This document shows positions 1 to 8,496 of a stretch of DNA of 64,000 nt, one piece after another. Position 1 is the first letter of the stretch. Each line of letters opens with the position of its first letter. This DNA comes from a candidate division Hyd24-12 bacterium UBA6080 (GTDB lineage Bacteria; Fermentibacterota; Fermentibacteria; Fermentibacterales; JCC-6): NCBI GenBank assembly GCA_002436025.1, contig DIXM01000003.1:1-64000 (forward strand). The letters run 5' to 3'. The notes under the pieces were generated by a model. The model was not told the DNA's origin and did not search any database. It was given only the letters and a program-made list of their open reading frames with translations. The position numbers were made by a program, and so were the translations under genes.

Positions 1-64
1 GAAAGAATGGGAGGAGAGAAAGGAGAATGCGTATCAGACCAGGGACGAGGAGATGGTCCTATGA
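1..64 (+). CDS. C-terminal fragment of an upstream gene (partial)
   Basis: The second reading frame is open from the window edge to a TGA at 62-64 and encodes 20 very charged residues beginning KEWEERKENAY. The composition is consistent with the end of a helical protein, but it is too short to assign to a family. The first frame is also open, to a TGA at 88-90, but gives a less protein-like peptide. No function can be stated. Confidence 0.4.
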   Translation, partial: KEWEERKENAYQTRDEEMVL

Positions 65-86
65 CAGTTCACAGAAAATTCGGGGC

Positions 87-120
87 TTGACCTGGTGGCG
101 CGGAGCCGCTGGGATATATT
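87..120 (+). promoter_or_regulatory. weak candidate promoter of the ptb operon
   Basis: TTGACC at 87-92 and TATATT at 115-120 are good single boxes, but the spacer is 22 bases, longer than the usual 16-18. The same pair of hexamers with a 16-base spacer stands in front of gdhA, which is why it is listed. An alternative -10 further downstream may be used. Confidence 0.3.
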
Positions 121-174
121 TCATATTGTATTTTGTCTATTCGTACACCAATCACCTTTAGGAAAGAGGAAAGC

Positions 175-1095
175 ATGAAACCCATCAGCTCACTCTCACA
201 GTTGAAGCAGCTTGCCCGCGAGCTCCCCTCCCAGACCGTGTCGGTCGTAAGGGCGGACGAGGTCGAAACCCTTTCCGCCGTGAACGAAGCCGTTACCGGC
301 GGCATGGTGGACTGCGTGCTGGTGGGTCCCGAGGATGGGATCCGTGCCGCTGCGGAAGAGGCCGGTTTCGACCTCAACGGTGTGCGCATAGTCCCCGCGA
401 AGGACGATTACGAGAGCTCCTACCTTGGTGTCGACCTGATCAGGAAGGGCGAAGCCGGTGTTCTGATGAAGGGGCTGGTGGCAACCAGCGCATTCCTTAA
501 GGCCGTACTGGACAAGGATCACGGGATCCGCGGTGATGGGCTTCTCAGCCATGTCGCCGCATTCGAGGTTCCCAGTTACCCCAAGCTCATCATAGTGACC
601 GACGCCGCCATGAACATCGCTCCCGATTTCGACCAGAAGACCGAGATACTCAGGAACGCCATAACTGTGGCACGGTCTCTCGGCATCGACCCTCCGAAGT
701 GCACGTACGTGTGCGCGAAGGAGGTTCCCTACGACAAGATGCCCTGCACCCTCGAGGCCGAACGCATGCAGAAGATGGCCGAAGCCGGAGAGTTCGGCGA
801 CATCCTATTCCAGGGACCATTGGCGCTGGACCTGGCTGTATCAATGGATTCAGTGAGGATCAAGAAGGTCAGTGGCCCTGTGGCGGGCAACGCAGATCTG
901 ATGATCCTTCCCGACATCGAGGCAGCCAACATTCTTTACAAGACACTGATCTTCCTCGCCGGCGGAGAGCTGGGAGCGGTCATCATGGGCGCAAAGAACC
1001 CCGTGGTCCTCACAAGCAGGGCCGACAGCGCGGAGAGCAAGCTCTGCAGCCTTGTTCTGTCCGGAGTTGTCGCCTCGTACATCGGGGGGCGCTGA
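175..1095 (+). CDS. ptb: phosphate butyryltransferase (phosphotransacylase)
   Basis: This 306-residue protein belongs to the phosphate acetyl/butyryltransferase family, which transfers an acyl group between CoA and phosphate; paired with a butyrate kinase it yields ATP in fermentation. The family core is visible: an N-terminal half with GEAGVLMKGLVAT, then GLLSHVAAFEVPSYPKL, TDAAMNIAPD, and FQGPLALDLAVS followed by PVAGNADLMILPDIEAANI. Length matches Ptb rather than long-form Pta. ATG 175 is chosen over the in-frame upstream start because GGAAAGAGGA lies directly before it. rpiB follows with one base between stop and start. No butyrate kinase lies in the window, so the true acyl substrate is uncertain; branched-chain acyl groups are possible. 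Confidence 0.92.
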   Translation: MKPISSLSQLKQLARELPSQTVSVVRADEVETLSAVNEAVTGGMVDCVLVGPEDGIRAAAEEAGFDLNGVRIVPAKDDYESSYLGVDLIRKGEAGVLMKGLVATSAFLKAVLDKDHGIRGDGLLSHVAAFEVPSYPKLIIVTDAAMNIAPDFDQKTEILRNAITVARSLGIDPPKCTYVCAKEVPYDKMPCTLEAERMQKMAEAGEFGDILFQGPLALDLAVSMDSVRIKKVSGPVAGNADLMILPDIEAANILYKTLIFLAGGELGAVIMGAKNPVVLTSRADSAESKLCSLVLSGVVASYIGGR

Positions 1096-1096
1096 G

Positions 1097-1540
1097 TTGA
1101 TCATAGCGGCGGCATCCGACCACGCCGGCTTCCCTCTGAAGTCCTTTCTCGTTCAGAGCCTCACCGAAGCCGGTCACCAGGTGCTCGACCTCGGGACGCA
1201 CGACACCCGGTCCGTGCATTACCCCGATTTTGCCCACAGCCTGTGCAGGCGGATCCTCTCCGGGGAGTGCGGGAGCGGCATTCTTGTCTGCAACTCGGGC
1301 ATCGGGATGAGCATCGCCGCCAACAGACACCCGGGCATAAGGGCCGCCCTGTGCCTGAACACTACCATGGCAGCCTTTTCCAGACGCCATAACAACGCCA
1401 ACGTTCTGGTCCTGGCGGGCGGGTTCACCGCCCCCTTCCATGCACGGGAGATCCTTGAAGCCTTCCTTTCCGGCGAGTTCGAGGGCGGACGCCACGGGAA
1501 AAGGCTTGAACTGCTCGAGAAAGGGTGTGGCCTTGATTGA
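1097..1540 (+). CDS. rpiB: ribose-5-phosphate isomerase B
   Basis: This 147-residue RpiB/LacA/LacB-family protein interconverts ribose 5-phosphate and ribulose 5-phosphate in the cytoplasm. Family motifs are SDHAGF near the N terminus and CNSGIGMSIAANRHPGIRAAL in the middle, containing the catalytic cysteine; the usual CGT triplet is CNS here, so the anion-hole threonine is replaced by serine. TTG 1097 is the only start that begins the family-typical IIAAASDHAG and lies one base after the ptb stop. The product, ribulose 5-phosphate, is also the substrate of RibBA encoded downstream in the same run, which may explain the linkage. LacAB-type sugar isomerases are a less likely alternative. Confidence 0.88.
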   Translation: MIIAAASDHAGFPLKSFLVQSLTEAGHQVLDLGTHDTRSVHYPDFAHSLCRRILSGECGSGILVCNSGIGMSIAANRHPGIRAALCLNTTMAAFSRRHNNANVLVLAGGFTAPFHAREILEAFLSGEFEGGRHGKRLELLEKGCGLD

Positions 1541-2591
1541 TGTGATCTGCGGTGCCAGGCCGAATTTCATGAAGATCGACCCCCTGGTGCGGGCCGCCTC
1601 GTTCCCTTACAGGATAGTGCACACAGGGCAGCACTACGACCACGCAATGTCAGGCAGTTTCTTCGAACAGCTCGGACTGCCGGTGCCCGATGTCTCACTG
1701 GGCTGCGGCGGAGGGACCATCTCCTCCCAGACGGCCCGGATCATGGAGGCCTACGAACCCGTCATGCTCGGGAAACTGCCGGAAGCAGTGGTGGTGGTGG
1801 GAGATGTCAACTCGACCCTGGCCTGTTCACTTGTCGCGGTTCGTCACGGTGTTCCCGTCGTCCATCTCGAAGCGGGGCTCCGCAGTTTCGACCGAACCAT
1901 GCCCGAAGAGATAAACAGGCTTCTCACAGACCAGATCGCGGACCTTCTGCTCATAACCAGCCCCGAAGCCCGTGACAACCTTCTTTGCGAGGGCAGGCCC
2001 GAAAGCGCGGTGATCATGACCGGGAACACCATGATCGACACGCTGCTCAGGCTGCTCCCCCGGACCGATGACATCCCGGTTCCTTCCGGCGACTTTGCTC
2101 TGGTGACCCTGCATCGCCCCGGGAACGTGGACGATCGTTCGAAGCTCGGTCGGATACTGGCCGCCCTGGGTGAGTTGGAGCTGACCCTTGTGTTCCCGGC
2201 CCATCCCAGAACACTCAAGAACATTCGGGAATGGGGGCTGTCCGAAGCCTTGCCGCCCAACCTCTCACTTGTTTCCCCAATGACGTACCTTGAGTTCATC
2301 GCCCACGAGAGGCGGTCATCAGTGGTCATCACCGATTCAGGCGGCGTTCAGGAAGAGACCAGCGTGATGGGGGTACCCTGCGTCACGGTAAGGCCCAACA
2401 CTGAAAGGCCGATAACCTGCGAGCTCGGAACCAACGTTCTCTGCCCGGAACCCGAGGGCATTCCTGCCGCAGTTGCGGAAAGGCTCTCGAGCCGGGGTTC
2501 GGCGCACCGCGAGATCCCTTTCTGGGACGGCGCCGCCGGCAGGCGTTCCGCTGAAGCGATAGAAGAGTTCCTTCAAGGAGGCAAATCATGA
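1533..2591 (+). CDS. wecB: UDP-N-acetylglucosamine 2-epimerase (non-hydrolysing)
   Basis: This 352-residue enzyme interconverts UDP-GlcNAc and UDP-ManNAc for surface polysaccharide synthesis. It shows the GT-B-like epimerase signatures: GARPNFMKIDPL at the N terminus, THTGQHYD-like VHTGQHYDHAMS, VGDVNSTL, HLEAGLRSFDRTMPEEINR (catalytic glutamates near 113 and 125/126), TLHRPGNVD (histidine near 194) and TDSGGVQEE near the C terminus. TTG 1533 is preferred because AGAAAGGG ends seven bases upstream; GTG 1527 and GTG 1542 are alternatives. It overlaps rpiB by 8 bases and the next gene by 4, so translation is probably coupled. Confidence 0.9.
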   Translation: MIDVICGARPNFMKIDPLVRAASFPYRIVHTGQHYDHAMSGSFFEQLGLPVPDVSLGCGGGTISSQTARIMEAYEPVMLGKLPEAVVVVGDVNSTLACSLVAVRHGVPVVHLEAGLRSFDRTMPEEINRLLTDQIADLLLITSPEARDNLLCEGRPESAVIMTGNTMIDTLLRLLPRTDDIPVPSGDFALVTLHRPGNVDDRSKLGRILAALGELELTLVFPAHPRTLKNIREWGLSEALPPNLSLVSPMTYLEFIAHERRSSVVITDSGGVQEETSVMGVPCVTVRPNTERPITCELGTNVLCPEPEGIPAAVAERLSSRGSAHREIPFWDGAAGRRSAEAIEEFLQGGKS

Positions 2592-4000
2592 TGCTTCTCT
2601 GCGTTGTCCTGTCCTTTCTTGTCCTGTGCGCCTGCGGAGCTCCCGTGCCCAGGGCCACCTACGCCTCCGCCGACCTTCAGAGGTTCGCCGTGAGCCTTCA
2701 GGGTCAGAGCGTCGGCTATATGACCATGTCCGTGGAGAAACAGGGTGCTGATTCACTTCTTGTGAAGCAGGACATGGAGTGGGTCATAGTGCTTCTGGGA
2801 ACCGAGCGCCGGGTGACGATGAACTCCAGCGCCAGGACAGGCAGCGATTTCGACCTCGGGACCCTTTCCATGGTGATGAGCGACGGCACCAGCGAGATAA
2901 GCGTCAACGCCGTCAGACGGGAAGGCACCGTCGAAACAACCATCAGCACCTCTGGCCGCGATATAACCCGCAGCGTGGAGTTCGAGGGCGACTACCTGCC
3001 GGCTTTCATGGACCTCGCAGCCGCGGGCATGGAGTGGTCACCGGGCGAGGAGAGGGGCTACCAGACATTCGATCCATCGACCGGAACCATTCTGGAGGCG
3101 ACAGTGACCTGTCAGGCCACGGAAGACGTTGATCTTCTGGGTGATACTGTCACGGCGTTCCGTCTCGAGATCAGCCAGGCCGGAATGAAAAACCTGGTCT
3201 GGGTGCACGAAGGCCAGATCATTCGCGAGGAAGAGCAGGGACTGGGCATGATCCTCACCAGGGTCCCGCCGGGCACCAATGCCGAAATCGACCCGGGAAA
3301 CGACCTCTACATGCTTTATTCGGTTGCCTCAACCGTGGTCACCAACCCCAGGTCCGGCGGTGAGCGCACCTGGCTTCTCGAGGGCGACATCGAGTGGGAA
3401 ATGTTCGACCTCGATCATCCCGGGCTTCAGACGTCAGCCCCCGGTCCTGTCGTGGTTGTTTCGGCGGTCCTTCCCTCGGCGGACGAGACTCTGCCCTTCC
3501 CCATGACCGAAGTGCCCGACAGCCTCCTTTCACACCTTGCTGCCGAGCCCCTGCTTCAGTGCGATGACCCCGCGATTGTGGCTCTGGCGGACAGCCTCAC
3601 CCTGGGCTGCACTGATTCCTGGGAGGCCGCTGCTGCCATTTGTCGTTACGTTGACACTGCCGTCGAGGATGTGCCGACCGTTTCGCTGCCTTCCGCCGTG
3701 GACGTTCTGGATGCGATGAGGGGCGACTGCAACGAGCATACGGCCCTTTTTGTCGCCCTTGCGAGGGCGGCCGGGATCCCGGCGGCGGTCTGCAACGGAA
3801 TTGTCTACATCGACGAGGGCAGGTTCGGCTACCACGCCTGGCCCACGGTCTGGGTCGGGCGCTGGGTCGCGATGGATCCCACGTTCGGCATGCTCCTGGC
3901 CGACGCCACCCACATCATTCTCGCCATGGGCAGCCTCGAGGACCAGTACACAATAAACGCCGTCATTGGAAGGCTCAGTGTGAGGGAGATCACGGAGTGA
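2588..4000 (+). CDS. transglutaminase-like lipoprotein
   Basis: This is a 470-residue predicted secreted lipoprotein. It starts with a hydrophobic leader (MMLLCVVLSFLVLCAC) whose LCAC could serve as a lipobox. The first 300 residues are beta-rich and unassigned. The C-terminal part is a transglutaminase/protease-like (cysteine protease fold) domain with an intact triad: Cys381 in GDCNEHTAL, His416 in YHAWPTVW and Asp430 in MDPTFG. Such proteins are usually periplasmic peptidases or crosslinking-related, but the substrate is unknown. A strong AAGGAGG precedes ATG 2588, which overlaps the wecB stop as ATGA. It overlaps ribD by 4 bases at the other end. Confidence 0.75.
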   Translation: MMLLCVVLSFLVLCACGAPVPRATYASADLQRFAVSLQGQSVGYMTMSVEKQGADSLLVKQDMEWVIVLLGTERRVTMNSSARTGSDFDLGTLSMVMSDGTSEISVNAVRREGTVETTISTSGRDITRSVEFEGDYLPAFMDLAAAGMEWSPGEERGYQTFDPSTGTILEATVTCQATEDVDLLGDTVTAFRLEISQAGMKNLVWVHEGQIIREEEQGLGMILTRVPPGTNAEIDPGNDLYMLYSVASTVVTNPRSGGERTWLLEGDIEWEMFDLDHPGLQTSAPGPVVVVSAVLPSADETLPFPMTEVPDSLLSHLAAEPLLQCDDPAIVALADSLTLGCTDSWEAAAAICRYVDTAVEDVPTVSLPSAVDVLDAMRGDCNEHTALFVALARAAGIPAAVCNGIVYIDEGRFGYHAWPTVWVGRWVAMDPTFGMLLADATHIILAMGSLEDQYTINAVIGRLSVREITE

Positions 4001-5058
4001 ACCGACGGGCAGCCGAAAGCGACGCCATGAAAAGGGCCATTGCCCTGGCACGCAGCGGCTGGCCCGGTGTTTTCCCAAACCCCATGGTGGGCGCCGTCAT
4101 CCTTGACCCGCAGGGCAACACCTTGTCCGAGGCCAGTCACCAGTGCTGCGGCGGCCCCCACGCTGAAGCCGCTGCAATTGAGAAGGCCTGCGGGACCCTC
4201 GAGGGTTCAACCCTCGTTGTGACACTTGAGCCATGCGTGCATCACGGAAGGACCCCTCCCTGCGTTCTAGCCATCGTGGCATCACGGATCAAACGCGTGG
4301 TGGCTGCAATGGAGGATCCCGACCCCAGGGTCAGCGGAAGGGGAGCAGCCTGCCTTCGTGAGCACGGCATCGAAGTTGAGATCGGCCTCATGGGTGATGA
4401 AGCGCGTGACTTGAACCGTGTCTGGATCCATTGCCTTCATGCGCACCGGAGCTTTCTCCATCTGAAGATGGCGGCGTCCCTCGACGGAAGGGCCGCGGCG
4501 GCAGACGGCAGCAGCCGCTGGATAACCGGTACAGCGGCCCGGGAGAGGGTCAGGGAGATGCGGGAAGCTGCCCACGGAGTGATGGTGGGTGCCGGAACCG
4601 CACTGCGCGACAACCCTTCCCTTACGACCGGGCGCTCCGGTCCCCAGCCGGTTCGAATAATCGTGGCCGGGAGCCCCCTTCCCGCTGAACTTACCGTGTA
4701 CTCCGACGGAGGGCGAACCATTACGGCCGTAAAGGACGGATGCGCATGGGATCCCACGGGAGAGGTCATCAGGTTCAACTCCCTCGAAGACCTTCTGACC
4801 CGGACCCTTTCCATGGGCATGGGTCTTGTTCTGTGCGAGGGCGGGCCGCGTCTTGCCACTGCCCTTGTCAATGAAGGCCTTGTGGACTGGTTCAGCGTGT
4901 TCACCGCCCCGAAACTCCTGGGAGGGGGAGGGGTGCCTGTGTTCCACGACCTCTGGGTGACCGACATAGGAAGTGCCCTGGCGCTGGAAGATGCCAGGAT
5001 AGAAGTTCTTGAAGAAGACATACTCATGGAGGGCAGGCTTGTTTACCGGGCTGATTGA
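3997..5058 (+). CDS. ribD: riboflavin biosynthesis deaminase/reductase RibD
   Basis: This 353-residue bifunctional enzyme performs the second and third steps from GTP to riboflavin. The N-terminal CMP/dCMP-deaminase-type domain has the zinc site His55-Ala-Glu57, Cys80 (LEPCVHHGRTPPC) and Cys89, and the PNPMVGAV motif. The C-terminal reductase domain begins near residue 150 with LKMAASLDGRAA and contains RWITG, VGAGTALRDNPSL and EGGPRLATAL. GTG 3997 overlaps the previous stop (GTGA) and gives the family-typical N terminus; ATG 4027 would also be in frame but shortens it. It leads the ribD-ribE-ribBA-ribH block. Confidence 0.95.
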   Translation: MNRRAAESDAMKRAIALARSGWPGVFPNPMVGAVILDPQGNTLSEASHQCCGGPHAEAAAIEKACGTLEGSTLVVTLEPCVHHGRTPPCVLAIVASRIKRVVAAMEDPDPRVSGRGAACLREHGIEVEIGLMGDEARDLNRVWIHCLHAHRSFLHLKMAASLDGRAAAADGSSRWITGTAARERVREMREAAHGVMVGAGTALRDNPSLTTGRSGPQPVRIIVAGSPLPAELTVYSDGGRTITAVKDGCAWDPTGEVIRFNSLEDLLTRTLSMGMGLVLCEGGPRLATALVNEGLVDWFSVFTAPKLLGGGGVPVFHDLWVTDIGSALALEDARIEVLEEDILMEGRLVYRAD

Positions 5059-5647
5059 GGAGATTGGCAGGGTGGTTTCCACGGGGAGCCTCCTGGTTCT
5101 GGAAACCGGACTCGCATCCGGGCTCCTTCCCGGAGAAAGCCTTGCCATTGACGGCTCCTGCCTTTCGGTGGAGAAGGTATCGGGAAAGCGGGTCTCATTC
5201 AGGGTAAGCCCTGAAACCCTGCGAAGAACGGTTCCCTTCCGGGCGGGGGCTCCGGTGAACCTCGAAAGACCCCTGAGGCTCGATGGCCAGCTTCACGGTC
5301 ATCTTGTCACCGGACATGTGGACTGCACCGGGGCAGTTGGCGCCGTCAGGAACCAGGGTGAGTTTTCCCTTGTGCGGATCTCGTGTCCCGCGGAGTGGCA
5401 CTGTCTGCTCGTGGAGAAGGGTTCAGTGGCCGTTTCGGGGATCAGCCTCACTGTGGCCGACCTCGTCCCCGGGGCGGGTTTCACCGTCACGGTCATACCC
5501 GAAACCCTCACCCGGACAGGCGCCGCCCTCTGGAAGCCCGGGACGCAGGTGAACCTGGAGTTCGACATCATCGGCAAGTACGTACAACGGGGCATGGAAT
5601 GCTTCGGAAAACAGCACGGATTGAGGCACAAGATTGAACAAGGCTGA
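5039..5647 (+). CDS. ribE: riboflavin synthase alpha subunit
   Basis: This 202-residue enzyme dismutates two 6,7-dimethyl-8-ribityllumazine molecules to riboflavin. It shows the tandem lumazine-binding repeats: the first from FTGLIEEIG to about residue 88, the second from GHLVTGHVDCTG to about residue 185. TTG 5039 reproduces the conserved MFTGLIEE start and lies 20 bases inside ribD. The C-terminal tail after NLEFDIIGKYV is short and variable, as usual in the family. Overlap with both neighbours suggests one polycistronic message and translational coupling. Confidence 0.95.
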   Translation: MFTGLIEEIGRVVSTGSLLVLETGLASGLLPGESLAIDGSCLSVEKVSGKRVSFRVSPETLRRTVPFRAGAPVNLERPLRLDGQLHGHLVTGHVDCTGAVGAVRNQGEFSLVRISCPAEWHCLLVEKGSVAVSGISLTVADLVPGAGFTVTVIPETLTRTGAALWKPGTQVNLEFDIIGKYVQRGMECFGKQHGLRHKIEQG

Positions 5648-6866
5648 ATTCGCCACCGTTCCGGAGACCCTGAAGGTACTCCGACGGGGCGGCATGGTCA
5701 TCGTGGTGGACGACGAGAACAGGGAGAACGAGGGTGACATTCTGGTGGCCGCCGAACACTGTGGAACGGCCGCTGTGAATTTCATGGCGAGGCACGCCCG
5801 TGGTCTGGTCTGCCTGGCCATGGAGAAGGCGGCGCTTGCACGGCTTGACCTCAGAGACATGTGCCCCCGGAACACATCCCTTCACGAAACGGCCTTCACA
5901 GCAAGCATTGACGCTGCTTCGGGGGTCTCCACGGGCATCAGTGCGGCAGACAGGGCGCGGACCATCGCCGTGGCCATCGACCCCTCTTCCCGGCCCGAGG
6001 ACCTGGCACGACCCGGCCACATCTTTCCCCTTGCAGCCCGGGAGGGGGGCGTACTGACCCGTGTCGGGCACACCGAGGCCGCAGTGGATCTCACAAGGCT
6101 TGCGGGCCTCTTTCCCGCCGGGGTCATCTGCGAGATAATGAACGACGACGGCACCATGGCCCGGCTTCCTCAGTTGCGGGAGTTCGCCGTGGAGCACGGG
6201 CTCATAATCACCTCGGTTGCGGAACTTGTTAATCACAGGCGCAGGACCGAGGTGCTCGTCGAGCTTCAGGCCGAGGCCGACCTGCCAACCGAATACGGCG
6301 ATTTCCGGATGATGGTGTTCCGAAGCCTTGTGGACGGCGCCACGCATGTGGCGCTTGTGAAGGGAGAGGTGAGGGGTGTCGGGAACGTTCTGGTGAGGGT
6401 CCATTCGCAGTGCCTCACGGGCGACGTCTTCCAGAGCAGGCGGTGCGATTGCGGTTCACAGCTTCACGGCGCCATGAAACGAATCTCCGACGAGGGGCTG
6501 GGAGTGGTCCTCTACATGGCCCAGGAGGGCAGGGGCATAGGGCTCGCCAACAAGATCAGGGCCTATCACCTGCAGGACCACGGCCTCGATACCGTCGAGG
6601 CCAATGAGAAGCTGGGCTTCGCCCCCGACCTGCGCGAGTACGGCACGGGAGCCCAGATACTTGCCCGTCTGGGGCTCACGAGCATCAGGCTTCTGACCAA
6701 CAATCCGAAGAAGATCGTGGGACTTTCCGGATACGGCCTTAACGTAACGGAGAGGGTGGGCCTCGAGATCTGCCCCACCAACGAGAACAGGTTTTACCTT
6801 GCTACAAAGAAGAAAAAGATGGGTCACATTCTGAAGGGAGTCTGCGAAGATGGCATGGATTCATGA
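5634..6866 (+). CDS. ribBA: bifunctional DHBP synthase / GTP cyclohydrolase II
   Basis: This 410-residue protein supplies both riboflavin precursors. Residues 1-200 form 3,4-dihydroxy-2-butanone-4-phosphate synthase, with the acidic DDENRENEGD loop and RPGHIFPL followed by RVGHTEAAVDL. Residues 205-400 form GTP cyclohydrolase II, with the zinc cysteines 260, 271 and 273 (HSQCLTGD...RRCDCGSQL) and EGRGIGLANKI. Both active sites look intact. TTG 5634 starts within the last 14 bases of ribE. The butanone-phosphate half uses ribulose 5-phosphate, the product of RpiB encoded four genes upstream. Confidence 0.95.
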   Translation: MNKAEFATVPETLKVLRRGGMVIVVDDENRENEGDILVAAEHCGTAAVNFMARHARGLVCLAMEKAALARLDLRDMCPRNTSLHETAFTASIDAASGVSTGISAADRARTIAVAIDPSSRPEDLARPGHIFPLAAREGGVLTRVGHTEAAVDLTRLAGLFPAGVICEIMNDDGTMARLPQLREFAVEHGLIITSVAELVNHRRRTEVLVELQAEADLPTEYGDFRMMVFRSLVDGATHVALVKGEVRGVGNVLVRVHSQCLTGDVFQSRRCDCGSQLHGAMKRISDEGLGVVLYMAQEGRGIGLANKIRAYHLQDHGLDTVEANEKLGFAPDLREYGTGAQILARLGLTSIRLLTNNPKKIVGLSGYGLNVTERVGLEICPTNENRFYLATKKKKMGHILKGVCEDGMDS

Positions 6867-7374
6867 GGGACAACTCGACGGAGAGGGCCTGAAGGTGGCC
6901 CTTGTGGTCTCGAGGTTCAACGGGTTCATCACCTCGAAGCTTCTTGAAGGCGCAACCGACTGCCTTCTTCGCCATGGCGTTCAGGACGAGGACATGGATG
7001 TTTTCATGGTTCCCGGTGCATGGGAGATACCGGCCATGGCCGCCAGACTCGCCCTCTCGGATGGGTTCGACATGGTGATCTGCCTCGGCGCTGTGATAAG
7101 GGGCGAAACTCCCCATTTCGATTTTGTGGCCGCGGAGAGCGCCAAGGGAGTTGCAAAGGCCGGAATGGACGCGAAGATACCGGTGGCCTACGGGATCGTC
7201 ACGGCGGACACCGTGGAGCAGGCGGTCGACAGGGCCGGCGCGAAGAGCGGGAACAGGGGCTTCGACGCTGCGCTCACGGCCCTTGAGATGGTCAACCTCT
7301 ACCGTCAGGTCTACGGGTTTTCCGACCTCGACGAAACAGGGGAAGACGCCATGGAAGAACCGGCGGGCCTGTAG
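6850..7374 (+). CDS. ribH: 6,7-dimethyl-8-ribityllumazine synthase
   Basis: This 174-residue lumazine synthase condenses the RibD pathway product with the butanone phosphate. Family motifs include VSRFNGFITSKLLEGA, VPGAWEIPAMA, CLGAVIRGETPHFDFVA with catalytic His89, and PVAYGIVTADT. The core ends near residue 155; the last 20 residues are acidic and variable. ATG 6850 overlaps the end of ribBA by 17 bases and has a GGGAG-type ribosome site. This closes a complete core set of riboflavin genes. Confidence 0.94.
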   Translation: MAWIHEGQLDGEGLKVALVVSRFNGFITSKLLEGATDCLLRHGVQDEDMDVFMVPGAWEIPAMAARLALSDGFDMVICLGAVIRGETPHFDFVAAESAKGVAKAGMDAKIPVAYGIVTADTVEQAVDRAGAKSGNRGFDAALTALEMVNLYRQVYGFSDLDETGEDAMEEPAGL

Positions 7375-7376
7375 CC

Positions 7377-7808
7377 GTGGGAATGCGCTCGAGGGCACGC
7401 AAGTTCCTTCTCCAGAGCAGGTACGCCGCCCGCCTGAACGGCGCCACGGTGTCCGGCAACCTCGATGACCTCGGCTTCAGCGGTCTGTTCGACCACGAGA
7501 CCAGAACCTGGATCAGAAGCATAGCCGAGGCCTCGGTCAGGAACAGCGCCGAGATATCCCTGCAGATCGAGGCGGCCCTGTCGAACTGGTCACTCGACAG
7601 GTTGTCGCTCGTGACAAGGCTCCTGCTTGAACAGGCCGTGGCGGAAGCCCTTTACGCAGGCACTCCGGTTCCGGTGGTCATAAGGGAGTCGGTCCGCATT
7701 GCCGAGGAGTTCGATCAGCCCGGAGCGGGCGCCTTCGTGAACGGGGTGCTTCACAGGGTCCTTGTGACTGACGGGGGGAAGGGCACTGAGGCTTCGGATC
7801 ATAAGTGA
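7377..7808 (+). CDS. nusB: transcription antitermination factor NusB
   Basis: This 143-residue all-helical RNA-binding protein acts with NusE/S10 in antitermination on rRNA operons. The N-terminal RSRARKFLLQ and the C-terminal VRIAEEFDQPGAGAFVNGVLHRV are the recognisable NusB ends; the middle is divergent. GTG 7377 is two bases after the ribH stop; ATG 7383 is an equally good start. Coupling of nusB to ribH is common in bacteria, which supports the assignment. Confidence 0.85.
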   Translation: MGMRSRARKFLLQSRYAARLNGATVSGNLDDLGFSGLFDHETRTWIRSIAEASVRNSAEISLQIEAALSNWSLDRLSLVTRLLLEQAVAEALYAGTPVPVVIRESVRIAEEFDQPGAGAFVNGVLHRVLVTDGGKGTEASDHK

Positions 7809-8496
7809 CATCCACGGCAATCTCCCGGCGCTTGAGAAGGTTCTGGGACATCCTGCCGGGGCTGAATGCGACAGCACGATTTGTCTTGGCGACACCACGG
7901 GTTACGGCCCGTGGCCGTGCCAGTGCATCGCCCTTGTGAGGGAATCGTGCGACTGGGTGGTGGCCGGGAATCATGACCTTGGCTGCGCCGGGCTTCTTCC
8001 GCTTTCAAGGTTCAACGTTTGGGGCGCCGCCGCCATTGATTGGACCGTCCGGCAACTCAGCGACGCCGACACGAAGTGGCTTGCCGGTCTTCCCCTGACC
8101 GTCGTCAGGGAAGGGATCGGCTTCTGTCATGCGAACCCCGCGGCTCCGGGATCCTGGGAGTACATAATGGGGGCGGGCAAAGCCCGTGAGGTCATCAATG
8201 AAACCCGCGGCGAAAAATGGTTTTACGGACACACACACCGCCCCTGCGCCTGGGGTTCCGGGGGTGTCAGAACCACACTTGGCCCCATCGACCTTCGGAA
8301 GCATCCGCTGGTGAACTGCGGCAGCGTCGGCCAGCCGCGCGATGGCGACCCCAGGGCGGCCTTCATGATTGTGGACACCAAAGCCCTGACCGTTGAAAGC
8401 GTAAGGGTCTCGTACCCCGTTGAGACAACCGTGCGGGAGATCAACAGGTGCGGTCTGCCTTCGTTCCTTGCGGAAAGGCTTCCTGCCGGCCGCTGA
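7786..8496 (+). CDS. calcineurin-like metallophosphoesterase (CTG start)
   Basis: This 236-residue metallophosphoesterase has the full dimetal signature in order: SDIHGN near residue 8, CLGDTTGYGP, AGNHD, CHANP and YGHTHRP. It resembles YfcE/MJ0936-type phosphodiesterases, but the substrate is unknown. The frame has no ATG, GTG or TTG upstream of the DIHGN motif: a stop at 7765-7767 leaves only CTG codons. CTG 7786 gives LRLRIISDIHGN, the normal family start, and is preceded by GGGGGGAAGGG, so a rare CTG start is inferred. It overlaps nusB by 23 bases, and its 3' end overlaps the convergent glycosyltransferase gene by 56 bases. Confidence 0.8.
   Translation: MRLRIISDIHGNLPALEKVLGHPAGAECDSTICLGDTTGYGPWPCQCIALVRESCDWVVAGNHDLGCAGLLPLSRFNVWGAAAIDWTVRQLSDADTKWLAGLPLTVVREGIGFCHANPAAPGSWEYIMGAGKAREVINETRGEKWFYGHTHRPCAWGSGGVRTTLGPIDLRKHPLVNCGSVGQPRDGDPRAAFMIVDTKALTVESVRVSYPVETTVREINRCGLPSFLAERLPAGR

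Noticed and set aside
3900..4010. FMN riboswitch before ribD
   Set aside because: ribD overlaps the upstream coding region by four bases, and no RFN-like conserved blocks were found in the region.
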